Source: CADEED01 sp963842515
Lineage (GTDB): Bacteria; Pseudomonadota; Gammaproteobacteria; Steroidobacterales; Steroidobacteraceae
DNA: 64,000 nucleotides
Direction: 5' to 3'
Assembly: GCA_963842515.1 (NCBI GenBank)
Contig: CAWJGO010000005.1
Location: 558,001-622,000 of the forward strand
Shown piece by piece: positions 8,759-18,129 of the stretch (position 1 is its first letter; each line of letters begins with the position of its first letter). Both the position numbers and the translations under genes were made by a program. The notes below the pieces were generated by a model, which saw only the letters and a list, made by a program, of their open reading frames with translations, did no database searches and was not told the origin of the DNA.

Positions 8759-11484
8759 AAACCCTGAAGCGCATTGCGTTCTTGATCCTGGCGCCGCTCG
8801 TTGTCATCGCCCCGGCTCTCGCCGCCGGTCCACTTGCGAACTGCGGCGACGGCGTACCGTTCCTTTGGGCCAACGGCGGCCGCAACATCGTGTGGAACGC
8901 CGACCTGGGCGACCTCGGCGACCTGCCGAAGGCACAAGCCGATGATCTCGTCGGAGACTCTTTCGGTCAGTGGCAAAACGTCGCGAGCTCGACCATCAGT
9001 TATGTTCAGGGCGCCAATCTGCCGGTGGATGTCGACGAGACCAACTTCCTCGCCTATTACCAGGCAACCGAACCCGACGGCCTCTCCGCCATCGTCTATG
9101 ACGACAGCGGAGCGATTTTCGAGCTGCTGTTCGGCGAGGAGTCCGGTGTGCTCGGATTCGCCGGGCCGGAGTTCGCTGACCCGACCACCTGCACCATCAC
9201 CGAGGGCCTCGCTTTCCTGAATGGTCCGGAGTTCACGCCGGCAGACCTTGCGGCCGGGTTCGCCATCATGGTCCACGAGTTCGGACACTTCAGTAACCTG
9301 GCGCACACCCAGACCAACGGGGGAATCCTTCTCGGACTCGCCGTGGGGGTCCCCGAGCCCAGCGGGCCGGCGCCGTTCGATACTTTTGGTGTTCCGACCG
9401 TCGCCGACTTCGTCAACAACGGCCTGCTCGAGACCATGTATCCGTTCTTCTTCGGCAGCCAGTTCGGCGAGGAGACCCCGGCACTCGACGACGTGACCTC
9501 CATCTCGCGTCTGTATCCGGAGCCAAACTACTTCGCGACGACCGCCAGCCTGGCAGGGAGCATCCTCGCGCCCACCGGCACCATCCGGCTGTCGGGCATC
9601 AACGTCATCGCGCGCAACGTCGCCAATCCGTTTCTCGACGCAGTCTCGGCGCTTTCCGGAGATTTCACCGATGAGACCAATCCTGCGACGAGCGCCGTCG
9701 TGGGCACCTACCGCTTCACCGGACTGACACCCGGTGCGCAGTACGCGGTTTATGTCGACGGGATCCTGGATGGTGGCTTCTCGACGCCGCCGCGCAGTCT
9801 GCCGGGACCGGAGGAGTTCCACAGCGGCGCCGCCGAGTCGAGCAGCGATCCGCCGGGCACATTCGCTGCCGTCACGGCGGCGGCAGGCGCCACCCGCGCC
9901 GGCGTCAATGTCATCTTCAACGCACCGCTGGCGGGTGCCCCGCTGCCGGTGGGTGATGATGGTTTCGTCGAGCTGTTCACTCGCTTCCCGATCGATTTCT
10001 GCGGCGTGCGCTTCACGTCGCTGTTCGTGAATGCCAACGGCAGCATCACCTTCGGCAGCAACAGCACCGCGTTCGCGGAATCGACGCTGGCTCACTTGAG
10101 TGGGCCGCCCCGGATCGCGGGACTTTGGGATGACCTGAATGCCAGCGCTGGTGGCAACGTCACGTTCGATGAAACCGCGAACAGCGTCACCGTGCGCTGG
10201 GAGGGTGTCCCTGAATTCCCCGCCGTGGGCGCGAACACGTTCTCCATCACGATCAACCGAAAAAATCTGCTTGGCGAGCACCTCGGGGCGATCGCGGGTA
10301 ACCCCTTCTCGATCGCCTACGGCTCGTTGAGTGCCGCGGATGGTCTTGCCGGCTTCAGTTGCGGCAATGGACTGACGAGCGGCTTCGAAGAGGAGTCGGA
10401 TTTGAGTGCGTTCAGGGGATCCATCGGTGGCCTGATTTCCGTGCCGGCGGTCTTCGAAGATCTGGTCGGAACCAGTGCCAGCGAGACCGTCGACCTGCGA
10501 GGCACGCTGCGCTTCAACGGCGTGAATCGCATCGTTGACCTGACCGAAATCCGGCGCAACGACAGCATCAGCAGGGCAACGCCGCTGCTGCGACTGCCGT
10601 TCGACAGCGCGAATCCGGCCTTCGCGACCGTGATCGAGCCGGAGCGCGACGATGTCGACTACTACAGCTTCCGCTTGCGCGCAGGCGACGTCCTCGCGGT
10701 CGAAGTCGTGCGTGGTGCTCTCGACAGCGTCATCGGCGTCTTCGATGCCGACACCGGCGAATTGCTCGCCACCGACGATGACGGAGGGAATGGGCTGCTG
10801 TCACGCCTGCTGCTCCAGGCCGACAGCGACATCCGGCTGGCGGTCGCTGTGTCTACCTATCCGGATCTCACATTTGTCGGAGGAGGCGACTCCAACGGGC
10901 GTTATTCGCTGTACATCAACAAGTATCGCGGCACGCCGATCACGATCGGTGACGACGACACGGTGCCGGTCGCATTGGCCAGGCCCTTCAACTTCCAGGG
11001 CCAGCCGCGCACGTCGATGTTCGTGAACTCCAACGGAAGCCTCTCGTTCGGTGCCGGCGACCCGAACTTCCTGGCCACCGTGCCTAACTTCCTGGCTGGG
11101 CCGCCGCGAATCTCGCCGCTGTGGACCGACTTCGATCCGACCGGCTTCCTGGGGAATCCGGGCGTGGTGTTGGTCGACGTCAACGCGAAGCCGGCCGCGG
11201 TGCATTTCGTCAGTGTCAGTGAGTTCTTCTCCAGCAACCCGAACTACTTCACTGCCGAGCTCGGAGACCAGGGCAAGATCGCGCTCAAGTGGGGTCCGAC
11301 GGCCCGCGGCGCAGCCCTGGTGGGGGTGACGCAAGGCATGGGCGCTGCCGACCCGGGGCCAACCGACCTGAGCAGGCGCGGATTGCGCCCCAATGGGACC
11401 ACGTACGAGAACTTCCTGTTCAACATCTCGACGCGGGGGGTCAGCAACTTCGACCTCTTCTTCGACGAGATCAAGAACAAGTAG
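8755..11484 (+). CDS. Secreted metzincin-like metalloprotease with repeated beta modules
   Basis: This 909-residue exported protein (signal peptide ending near ALAA) has the zinc site HEFGHFSNLAH at about 174-184, matching the metzincin HExxHxxxxxH spacing, and a downstream Met in LLETMYPFFF (about 228) as a candidate Met-turn. After it come a domain like a bacterial Ig fold, two copies of a module sharing FVNANGS / FVNSNGS, SGPPRI / AGPPRI and WDDLN / WTDFD (about 400-510 and 740-880), and between them a PPC-type domain (DVDYYSFRLRAGDVLAVEV, about 630-720). It is probably an extracellular protease. The upstream gene is translationally coupled. A 14-bp hairpin follows the stop. Confidence 0.75.
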   Translation: MKTLKRIAFLILAPLVVIAPALAAGPLANCGDGVPFLWANGGRNIVWNADLGDLGDLPKAQADDLVGDSFGQWQNVASSTISYVQGANLPVDVDETNFLAYYQATEPDGLSAIVYDDSGAIFELLFGEESGVLGFAGPEFADPTTCTITEGLAFLNGPEFTPADLAAGFAIMVHEFGHFSNLAHTQTNGGILLGLAVGVPEPSGPAPFDTFGVPTVADFVNNGLLETMYPFFFGSQFGEETPALDDVTSISRLYPEPNYFATTASLAGSILAPTGTIRLSGINVIARNVANPFLDAVSALSGDFTDETNPATSAVVGTYRFTGLTPGAQYAVYVDGILDGGFSTPPRSLPGPEEFHSGAAESSSDPPGTFAAVTAAAGATRAGVNVIFNAPLAGAPLPVGDDGFVELFTRFPIDFCGVRFTSLFVNANGSITFGSNSTAFAESTLAHLSGPPRIAGLWDDLNASAGGNVTFDETANSVTVRWEGVPEFPAVGANTFSITINRKNLLGEHLGAIAGNPFSIAYGSLSAADGLAGFSCGNGLTSGFEEESDLSAFRGSIGGLISVPAVFEDLVGTSASETVDLRGTLRFNGVNRIVDLTEIRRNDSISRATPLLRLPFDSANPAFATVIEPERDDVDYYSFRLRAGDVLAVEVVRGALDSVIGVFDADTGELLATDDDGGNGLLSRLLLQADSDIRLAVAVSTYPDLTFVGGGDSNGRYSLYINKYRGTPITIGDDDTVPVALARPFNFQGQPRTSMFVNSNGSLSFGAGDPNFLATVPNFLAGPPRISPLWTDFDPTGFLGNPGVVLVDVNAKPAAVHFVSVSEFFSSNPNYFTAELGDQGKIALKWGPTARGAALVGVTQGMGAADPGPTDLSRRGLRPNGTTYENFLFNISTRGVSNFDLFFDEIKNK

Positions 11485-11503
11485 TCGAACGCTGGGCTTC
11501 GAT

Positions 11504-11537
11504 GCAGGGCCGGCCGCTACCCGGCGGCCGGCCCTGC
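11504..11537. terminator. Perfect 14-bp hairpin between convergent genes
   Basis: GCAGGGCCGGCCGC (11504-11517) and its exact inverse GCGGCCGGCCCTGC (11524-11537) enclose a six-base loop. It lies between the metzincin-like gene and the convergent rhamnosidase gene, so it can serve both. The T tract is weak. Confidence 0.65.
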
Positions 11538-11557
11538 CTTGTCGTTTGCTTCGCGTG

Positions 11558-14227
11558 TCAGCGGTTGCGATGGATTTGAGATTTGAACTGCGATCGGCCG
11601 GGCTCTGCCGTTTCCACTCGGCCATCGGGCAATTTGACTTCAGCAGCAGTGCCTGGCGGCACGGTGACTTGGAGCTCCAATTGCGCATCTCCAGTGACGC
11701 GCCATTCGGATTCGATCGGCCCGTAGGGAGACTCCAGTCGGGCCCTTGCCCAGGTGAGATCCCCTCCGGGGACGGGTGCCACACGAAAGCGACGATATGC
11801 GGGTGAGTCCCTATCTAGTCGGATGCCCGCAATATGGGTGTGCATGAAGGAGATCACGCTGCCCAGGCTGAAGTGATTCAACGAGAAGTGGGGTTTCCCT
11901 TTCTCGTCTACGCCGTCCCACATCTCCCAGATCGTCGTGGCCCCGCGATCGATCATGGTCATCCACGACGGTGGCGTGTCCTGAAAGAGCAGTTGGTAAG
12001 CGACGTCCGCACGTCCGGCATCGGCCAGCACGGGCAGAAGAAACGCGGTTCCGAACGTACCGGTGCCCACATGGGTGCCTGACGCACGGATCAAGCCGAC
12101 CAATAGTTGGGCGAGTCTCTCGCGCTTTTCGTCGGGCGCCAAGCCAAACGCAAGCGCGCGAACGTAGTTCGCTTGCGTCGGTCGACGAAGCGAGCCGTCG
12201 TCATTGCCGTATTCGGTCCACCATGCCGAGCGGATGTTCTCGGCCAGAACTTCATACCGCTGCGCTGCTGCGGCATCGCCGATGACCCGGGCAGTGCGTC
12301 CAAGCAGCTTTGCGGAATAGTGAAAGTAGGCCGTTGCAATGTCACCGTCATCACGTCCCTTTTCAAGCTTCGGATTCCACTGGTCGACGGGCGACGGTGG
12401 CGCAACCCACTCACCGAAGTGAACGCCGGTGTCGCGCAGGAACTGCTCGTGCGGCGCGGGCGTTGGTCGAGCTTTCGCCCGATCCGGATGCCGTTTCGTT
12501 CGTGCCGCACGCTCGCACCAATCTACCCACGCGGCCATCGAGGGCCATTGCTCGGCCAGCAGGCGTTCGTCCCCATAGGCGCGATAGATGCGCCAGGGCA
12601 CGATGACGGCGGCGTCGCTATATCCCGCCGAACCCGCGGGAAGAACCGCTTCCGATTTGCCGAGATTGTTTTCCGGCGCCGCGTGGAAAACGGCGCCGTC
12701 CGGCTTCTGGTCGGCGGCGAGGTCGCGCAGCCATTTCGTCGAAAACCCCGCCACATCGTAAAGAAACGCCGCGCTGCGCACGAAAATCTGCCACTCGCTG
12801 GTCCATCCAGAGCGCTCGCGTTGAGGACAATCGGTGGGTATGTCCACCATGTTCGCCTTCAGAGTTTGAACGGCGGCTTCATGCAGCCGATTCACGCATT
12901 CATTGCTGCATTCGAACCATCCGGTCCGGCGCAGATCGGAATGCACGACGACGCCACGCACGTCCTTGCGCGACAGCGTCTTCGAATGGCCCTCGACTCG
13001 GACGTATCGAAATCCCTTCGTGCTCATCCGAGGTTCGAAAACGTCGGACTTTGATCCAGCCGAGATGATCTCGTCGACCTGCAGCGGCCCGATGCCGTCC
13101 GGCATTTTTGCCGCCTCCGGCAGCGAGAGCTCCGCGGCGTTGGCGGTTGAGTCGATATTGTCGGTGGTGACATCGCCGCTCTCGTCGAGCGCTTCGGCAT
13201 AGGTCAGTTTCAATTGCGAACCGCTGGGCCCCAGGTCGGTGAGCTTCAGCCATCCGGCGATGTTGCGACCCAGGTCGATGATCTGCCGATGCCTGTCGAG
13301 AGGGCGGACATCGACGGGCGCGATTTCATCGATGCGCCGGACCGGCGGCGAAGGCGAGGCGCGCAGGCGAGTGAGGTCGTGGTGGGCGACGCGAACGGGA
13401 GCCCATGACGAATGTTCTTGCAACCTGAAGTCGATACGCACGCCTTGCATGAGGTCGGCTGCCAGAACGGCGCCCGTGCTCGCCACCCAATCGTCGCCGG
13501 TTGCGATGACCTGCCGTGACCCGTCGTCAAAGTCCAGCTCCAGTTGCGCGAGGAACGCCACACGGTCGCCATACTGATTGATCTGCCGGAACGCGCCGAC
13601 CTGGCCGCGGTACCAGCCGTCCGACAGAACCACATCGATCGTGTTGGCGCCGGCGTGAAGAAGCTCGAGAACGCCGTAGGTTTGGGCGTGGAGGATTTTT
13701 GCGTAGGCGGTATAGCCCGGCGTCAGCTCGACGTCCCCGACCCGGATTCCATTGAGATAGACCTCGTATACGCCGTGCGCGGTGGCATAAAGCCGGGCCC
13801 TGCTCGGCGTCTGCACCACGTTGAACAGATGCCTGAGGCGCCAGGCCGGACGTTTTCCGATAGGAGGAATTGCGCCTTCTGGAGGCTCTATCCACCGCGC
13901 CGTCCAATCACCTGGGTGAAGCAGGCCCATCTCCCAACAGACGGGTCTCGACCACTCGCTCTCACCTTGGTCGGTCCACACCTTGACTGCGCACTCGACC
14001 CGCTGGCGCGAAGCCAGGGGAGGGCCGGCGAAGTCGACCAGAAGGTTTTGTTCAGAATCGACGCGGCCGGAATCCCAGTCGTTCGTGCGCAGCCGATATG
14101 CCCTCTGTTCGCGGGCGCCGTGGGGGAGCCACCAGGAAAGACGGGGCCGCGCGACGCCGATCCCCAGCGGCTCCTCGAGGTGCTCGACGCGCAGCCGCGT
14201 CGGTGCATGAAGGTCTGGCTCGTTCAC
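11558..14227 (-). CDS. Alpha-L-rhamnosidase, GH78
   Basis: This 889-residue protein has the GH78 layout: an N-terminal fibronectin-like domain (RLRVEHLEEPLGI, RPRLSWWLP), beta-sandwich domains (VYEVYLNGIRVGDVELTPGYT, VLSDGWYRG) and an (alpha/alpha)6 barrel with the family block PTDCPQRERSGWTSEWQIF, where the acid Glu lies. FGEWVAPP and TTIWEMWDG are also typical. It releases L-rhamnose from plant or bacterial glycosides. No signal peptide is visible, so it probably acts inside the cell. The start is a GTG at 14227. A permease gene lies upstream on the same strand. Confidence 0.9.
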   Translation of the reverse strand: MNEPDLHAPTRLRVEHLEEPLGIGVARPRLSWWLPHGAREQRAYRLRTNDWDSGRVDSEQNLLVDFAGPPLASRQRVECAVKVWTDQGESEWSRPVCWEMGLLHPGDWTARWIEPPEGAIPPIGKRPAWRLRHLFNVVQTPSRARLYATAHGVYEVYLNGIRVGDVELTPGYTAYAKILHAQTYGVLELLHAGANTIDVVLSDGWYRGQVGAFRQINQYGDRVAFLAQLELDFDDGSRQVIATGDDWVASTGAVLAADLMQGVRIDFRLQEHSSWAPVRVAHHDLTRLRASPSPPVRRIDEIAPVDVRPLDRHRQIIDLGRNIAGWLKLTDLGPSGSQLKLTYAEALDESGDVTTDNIDSTANAAELSLPEAAKMPDGIGPLQVDEIISAGSKSDVFEPRMSTKGFRYVRVEGHSKTLSRKDVRGVVVHSDLRRTGWFECSNECVNRLHEAAVQTLKANMVDIPTDCPQRERSGWTSEWQIFVRSAAFLYDVAGFSTKWLRDLAADQKPDGAVFHAAPENNLGKSEAVLPAGSAGYSDAAVIVPWRIYRAYGDERLLAEQWPSMAAWVDWCERAARTKRHPDRAKARPTPAPHEQFLRDTGVHFGEWVAPPSPVDQWNPKLEKGRDDGDIATAYFHYSAKLLGRTARVIGDAAAAQRYEVLAENIRSAWWTEYGNDDGSLRRPTQANYVRALAFGLAPDEKRERLAQLLVGLIRASGTHVGTGTFGTAFLLPVLADAGRADVAYQLLFQDTPPSWMTMIDRGATTIWEMWDGVDEKGKPHFSLNHFSLGSVISFMHTHIAGIRLDRDSPAYRRFRVAPVPGGDLTWARARLESPYGPIESEWRVTGDAQLELQVTVPPGTAAEVKLPDGRVETAEPGRSQFKSQIHRNR

Positions 14228-14345
14228 AACTCAGCACTGACACCAACGAAGTGTTCTTTTTGTTTTTAGTCGGATCTACGCCATTTCGCAAGGCAGGATC
14301 GCCGCTCACGTCACCGCCAAGGAATCGGCGGGTTCAGTGCCAGAA

Positions 14346-15668
14346 TCACGCGTCCGAAGATTTCATCTTCACGTAACGAGCGTAGTAGATCAGCGCGGCG
14401 ACGACCACGAATGAGAATGTCGCAATCATCTCGCGCACCGCGAGCGTGCTCAGCAACCACAGGATTATCGCTGTCGCTGCGACTGGCACGATGGGTCCGC
14501 CCGGCGCGACGAATGGCGATCCGGCGTCACCGATATGCTTGGCCCGCAACCGGAGTACGCCGAGGCAGCAGATCATGTAGAGGACGAGCGTGCCGGCGAC
14601 TGCGAGCACGGCGATCTGCCGGAATGAGCCGGACGCCGCGACGGCGATGACCGCCGATGCGTACAGTGCGATTGATACCGCGGGTGTCGCAAATTTTCGA
14701 TGCACTGTGCCGAGCACGCGCGGCAGCTGCCCCGAATGGGCGAGCGCATAGGCAATGCGCGGCGAACTCAACATGTCGGCGGCCAGGTAGCCTCCGGCCG
14801 ACACCAACGTGAGCAATACGAACATCTGCGCGCCTCGCGGCCCCAGCACGACGCCAGCGGTATCGACCAGCGGCGACTGCGACGCGGCAAGAGCCGCACC
14901 TAACACGCCCTGGGTTACCGTTTGCAAGCCGATGTACAGCAGCGCGACCATGCAGAGTGCAAGAGCGATCGCGCGGGGAATCGTGCGCGCAGGGTTACGC
15001 GTTTCGCCCGATATGCTGAGTCCGGACTCGACCCCCAGGAACGCAAAGAAAAGGATGAGCGCGCCGTCGCCGATCCTGTCCATGGCTGGCAACCCGGCTC
15101 CGGGGAGATTCGCGGGTTCGATGTAAAAGACGCCGACCATGACCAGCAGCGCAAGCGGTACGAATTTCAGGATGCCGATGGTGATGGTGAGTCGATTGCC
15201 ATTTCGAGTGCCGAGAATGTTGATGAGTGCGAGGCCGCCGTACAAAGTCACGAGCGTCACGAAGTTCAAGATCGGCTGTGAGAAGGTTGGCCAGACGCCT
15301 GCCAGCGTGTCCATGAAGAAGCGGGCGAGGGCGGCCGTGCTGCCGATCGAGCTGGCAAACAGAAACAGCGCTCCAGCGACTCCGCCCACCACGGGTCCGA
15401 ATGCCGAGGTGGCATAAGCGTACAGCCCGCCTGCATCAGTGACCCGACTGCCGGCTTCCGCCAGGCACAATGCGATCAGTCCGATCAGCACCAGGCATAC
15501 GACATACGCATAGATCGCCGCCGAGCCCAGTACGCCCGCCACGAGTCCTGGCAAACCAAATATGCCGACTCCAACGACGCAGTTGAACGCGGTGAAGGCG
15601 ACGCCGGAGACGCCGATCACGCGCGGCAATTCGGAGGTAATCGGGGCGTCGCCAGATTTGTTCGTCAT
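14346..15668 (-). CDS. APC-superfamily amino acid permease
   Basis: The 440-residue protein (from ATG 15668) is almost entirely hydrophobic, with about twelve membrane segments. It begins with the APC signature around GVAFTAFNCVVGVGIFGLPG in segment 1 and contains FFAFLGVESGLSISGETRNPAR in the segment 6 region. It most likely imports an amino acid or polyamine with protons. The frame stays open to 16055, but those 129 extra residues overlap the divergent esterase gene and look non-coding. It precedes the GH78 gene by 118 bases on the same strand. Confidence 0.85.
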   Translation of the reverse strand: MTNKSGDAPITSELPRVIGVSGVAFTAFNCVVGVGIFGLPGLVAGVLGSAAIYAYVVCLVLIGLIALCLAEAGSRVTDAGGLYAYATSAFGPVVGGVAGALFLFASSIGSTAALARFFMDTLAGVWPTFSQPILNFVTLVTLYGGLALINILGTRNGNRLTITIGILKFVPLALLVMVGVFYIEPANLPGAGLPAMDRIGDGALILFFAFLGVESGLSISGETRNPARTIPRAIALALCMVALLYIGLQTVTQGVLGAALAASQSPLVDTAGVVLGPRGAQMFVLLTLVSAGGYLAADMLSSPRIAYALAHSGQLPRVLGTVHRKFATPAVSIALYASAVIAVAASGSFRQIAVLAVAGTLVLYMICCLGVLRLRAKHIGDAGSPFVAPGGPIVPVAATAIILWLLSTLAVREMIATFSFVVVAALIYYARYVKMKSSDA

Positions 15669-15868
15669 CGCAGGTTGAGCCCTGTCTTTTGTTAGTTTTT
15701 TTGGGAAACGGCTCTTGCGAGCTGCGCCGAGTGTCGCACAACTTCGTTTGCGAGAGCGCACGCGCAACGGCATGAAGTGCCCGAGCGCGTCCCGACCTTC
15801 GGACGATGGCGAATACGTGCGTCGCCCGACTATGCTCCATGCCAGCGATACCATCGAGGGCTCATCAG

Positions 15869-16747
15869 ATGAAAAGCATTCACGCGTGGTTTCTCGTATT
15901 GGCGCTGGCGGCCGTGCCGGCATTGGCGGCAGACAAACCTGCGTTGCCTGGCTTTGTGATTCCCCGTTCGGAAGTGCGCACGCTGCCGATGAACTCGGCG
16001 GGGCGTCACTACGCGTTGTTTGTCGGCCTGCCGGCGAGCTACGCCGCGGAGCCAAATAGACGATACCCGGTGGTGTACGTCACCGATGGCTACTGGGACT
16101 TTCAGAAAATCACCACGATCCACGGGCCCCTCGTGTACGACAAGTACGCACCGGAGTTCATCACCGTAGGGATGGGTTACGCCGGCGAGAATCTGAATTA
16201 CGGTGATCTGCGCCGTTGGGAGCTCTCACCGCTCAAGTTCGGCACGCCGCTCGAAGCGTCGGGCCACGCGAAGGATTTTCTCGACACGATAGAGAAGGTG
16301 TTCATTCCGCTCATCGACAAGGAATACCGCACGGATCCGAAAATGCGCGTGCTCGGCGGCGCGTCCCTCGGCGGGTTATTCACTCTTTACTCGATGTTCA
16401 CCAAGCCCGACCTGTTCAATGGCTATGTGGCGGTGACGCCGGCCGTGGTGGTCGGGGATGGCTGGCTGCTGAAGTATGAAGAGGAGTTTGCGAAGGCTGG
16501 AAAATCCTTGAACGCCCGGCTGTACATGACGGTGGGCGGCAACGAGGCGACGGGTTTCGTCGCGCCGATCCTGCGGATGAATCAGCGCTTCGCGCCGCGC
16601 AAGTATCCGAAACTCGCGTACGAGTTCCGCATCATCGATGGCGAGCGGCACGCGGGGAATCAGACTGAGTCGTACAACCGCGGTCTGCGTTTTGTATTTG
16701 CGCCGCTGGCGCCGGAGCAGGGGCCGTCGATCGATACGGGACCTTGA
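15869..16747 (+). CDS. Exported esterase of the esterase D / IroE family
   Basis: From ATG 15869 (GAGGG just upstream) the protein has 292 residues and a signal peptide (MKSIHAWFLVLALAAVPALA). The nucleophile elbow GGASLGGLF fits the GxSxGG pattern of the putative esterase family, with a late His in GERHAGN. RYPVVYVTDGYWDF is the usual oxyanion-side strand. It probably hydrolyses an ester (acetyl, feruloyl or siderophore type) in the periplasm. It is divergent from the permease and convergent with the LysR gene. Confidence 0.8.
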   Translation: MKSIHAWFLVLALAAVPALAADKPALPGFVIPRSEVRTLPMNSAGRHYALFVGLPASYAAEPNRRYPVVYVTDGYWDFQKITTIHGPLVYDKYAPEFITVGMGYAGENLNYGDLRRWELSPLKFGTPLEASGHAKDFLDTIEKVFIPLIDKEYRTDPKMRVLGGASLGGLFTLYSMFTKPDLFNGYVAVTPAVVVGDGWLLKYEEEFAKAGKSLNARLYMTVGGNEATGFVAPILRMNQRFAPRKYPKLAYEFRIIDGERHAGNQTESYNRGLRFVFAPLAPEQGPSIDTGP

Positions 16748-16754
16748 GCGACAG

Positions 16755-17639
16755 TTAAAGTCGCAGCGCGTTCACCAGTGCAGAGAGCGCGGCAGGCTGA
16801 TGCTGACGACTGGGGTAATACATGAAGAAGCCGGGAAATGGCGGCAACCAGTCCTGCAGCACGCGCATGAGGCGGCGCTTCGAAACGTACTCGGCGATCT
16901 GCTCTTCATAGGCCAGCCCTATGCCAGCGCCGGCGAGTGCCGCCCGAATCACGAGGTTGGTGTCGTCGACGATCAGCGGGGCGTTCACACCGACCGTGAC
17001 CGCCTTTCGACCTTGCTCGAATTCCCACCGATACGGCCCGCCTGGAAGACGCAGGCTTACGCATCGATGACTATTCAAATCTCCTGGTTTCCTGGGAATG
17101 CTTCGTGACGCGAAATAGCCAGGCGATCCCACCGCCGCCAATCGCAGTTGCGGCGATACGCGCACCGCGACCATGTCCTTTTGAATGAACTCGCCGAGCT
17201 GAATGCCGGCGTCGAACTCGCCCGCGACGAGATCGACGGGGCCAGTGCTGGTCACAACGTCAAGAACCACGTCAGGGTAGCCTTCAGCAAAGGCGGTGAG
17301 CCGTGGCAACAACACCATAACCGCGGCGGAGCGTGACATGACGAGTCGAAGACGTCCCGCAGGTCGGTGTCGAACGCTTTGGGCCTTATTCAGCGCGCGA
17401 TCGATCTGCTCAAGTGCCGGAGTCAAGTCTTTCAACAGGGCCGCCCCCGCAGCGGTTGGCGCGACGCTCGTGGTTGTTCGAGCAAGGAGTCTCAATTCAA
17501 GTCGTTGCTCGAGTCCCCGGATTGCGTGGCTCAGCGCCGACTGAGACACACCCAGCCTTGCCGCAGCTCGAGTAAAGCTCCGTTCGTTGGCGACGACGGC
17601 AAAGGTAGCGAGTTCGTTCAGTTGGTGTCTCATGCTCAT
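16755..17639 (-). CDS. LysR-family transcriptional regulator
   Basis: This 294-residue protein has the LysR winged helix at residues 5-65 (ELATFAVVANERSFTRAAA, LGVSQSALSHAIRGLEQRL, LLARTTTSVAPTAAG) and the effector-binding periplasmic-like fold after residue 90. It is divergent from the NTF2-like gene, the classic arrangement for a LysR regulator and its target. The effector cannot be predicted. Repeated ATG codons at the start (17639 and 17633) leave a two-residue uncertainty. Confidence 0.9.
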   Translation of the reverse strand: MSMRHQLNELATFAVVANERSFTRAAARLGVSQSALSHAIRGLEQRLELRLLARTTTSVAPTAAGAALLKDLTPALEQIDRALNKAQSVRHRPAGRLRLVMSRSAAVMVLLPRLTAFAEGYPDVVLDVVTSTGPVDLVAGEFDAGIQLGEFIQKDMVAVRVSPQLRLAAVGSPGYFASRSIPRKPGDLNSHRCVSLRLPGGPYRWEFEQGRKAVTVGVNAPLIVDDTNLVIRAALAGAGIGLAYEEQIAEYVSKRRLMRVLQDWLPPFPGFFMYYPSRQHQPAALSALVNALRL

Positions 17640-17718
17640 GAATATTGCTCATGACCTCATGCGAAGCAATAGGGCTAGTTTCATAAGCGGCTTTGGCCTA
17701 GATTGGCAGCGAGGTCAG

Positions 17719-18102
17719 ATGATGCAAAAAGCTATGGATACCGACGTTCGTGCGTTGCTCGACATGGCGCAGAGCTATTTCGACGCCGCTTATGAAATGG
17801 ATGCCGACAAGTTCGAGGCGATATTTCATCCCTCGGCTGCGGTGACCAAGGTTGGCGACGATGGCAACGTGAGTGTGACGCCGGTTGGGACGTGGCTGGC
17901 AGCAGTTCGGACCATGAAAGCGCCGAAACTACAGGGCTCTGCACGCCAGGATCAGGTTTTATCGATTGACGTTGAAAGAGAGATGGCGCTCGTGAAGTTG
18001 AAATTGCAGGTGCCGCCGCGTCGGTTCACCGACATGTTGTCATGCCTGAAAGCCAACGGAACCTGGAAGGTTGTTCAGAAGGTGATGATCACGGAAAGCT
18101 GA
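17719..18102 (+). CDS. NTF2-like (SnoaL / lumazine-binding-like) protein
   Basis: This protein of about 127 residues has the NTF2-like alpha+beta cone pattern: a long first helix (ALLDMAQSYFDAAYEMDADKF), FEAIFHPSAAV, then strands ending with DMLSCLKANGTWKVVQKV. Members are small enzymes or binding proteins of varied use. GAGG at 17711-17714 favours the ATG at 17719 or 17722. It is divergent from the LysR gene across about 80 bases and is its probable target. It converges with the MocR gene. Confidence 0.75.
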   Translation: MMQKAMDTDVRALLDMAQSYFDAAYEMDADKFEAIFHPSAAVTKVGDDGNVSVTPVGTWLAAVRTMKAPKLQGSARQDQVLSIDVEREMALVKLKLQVPPRRFTDMLSCLKANGTWKVVQKVMITES

Positions 18103-18129
18103 CGACTCTTTCGGCGTGAGGAGGGTCTG

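Noticed and set aside
8629..10281. Open frame of 550 codons on the minus strand inside the metzincin-like gene
   Set aside because: It is antisense to a protein with clear motifs, is rich in Arg/Glu/Gly as expected from the G+C bias of the other strand, and has no recognisable domain.
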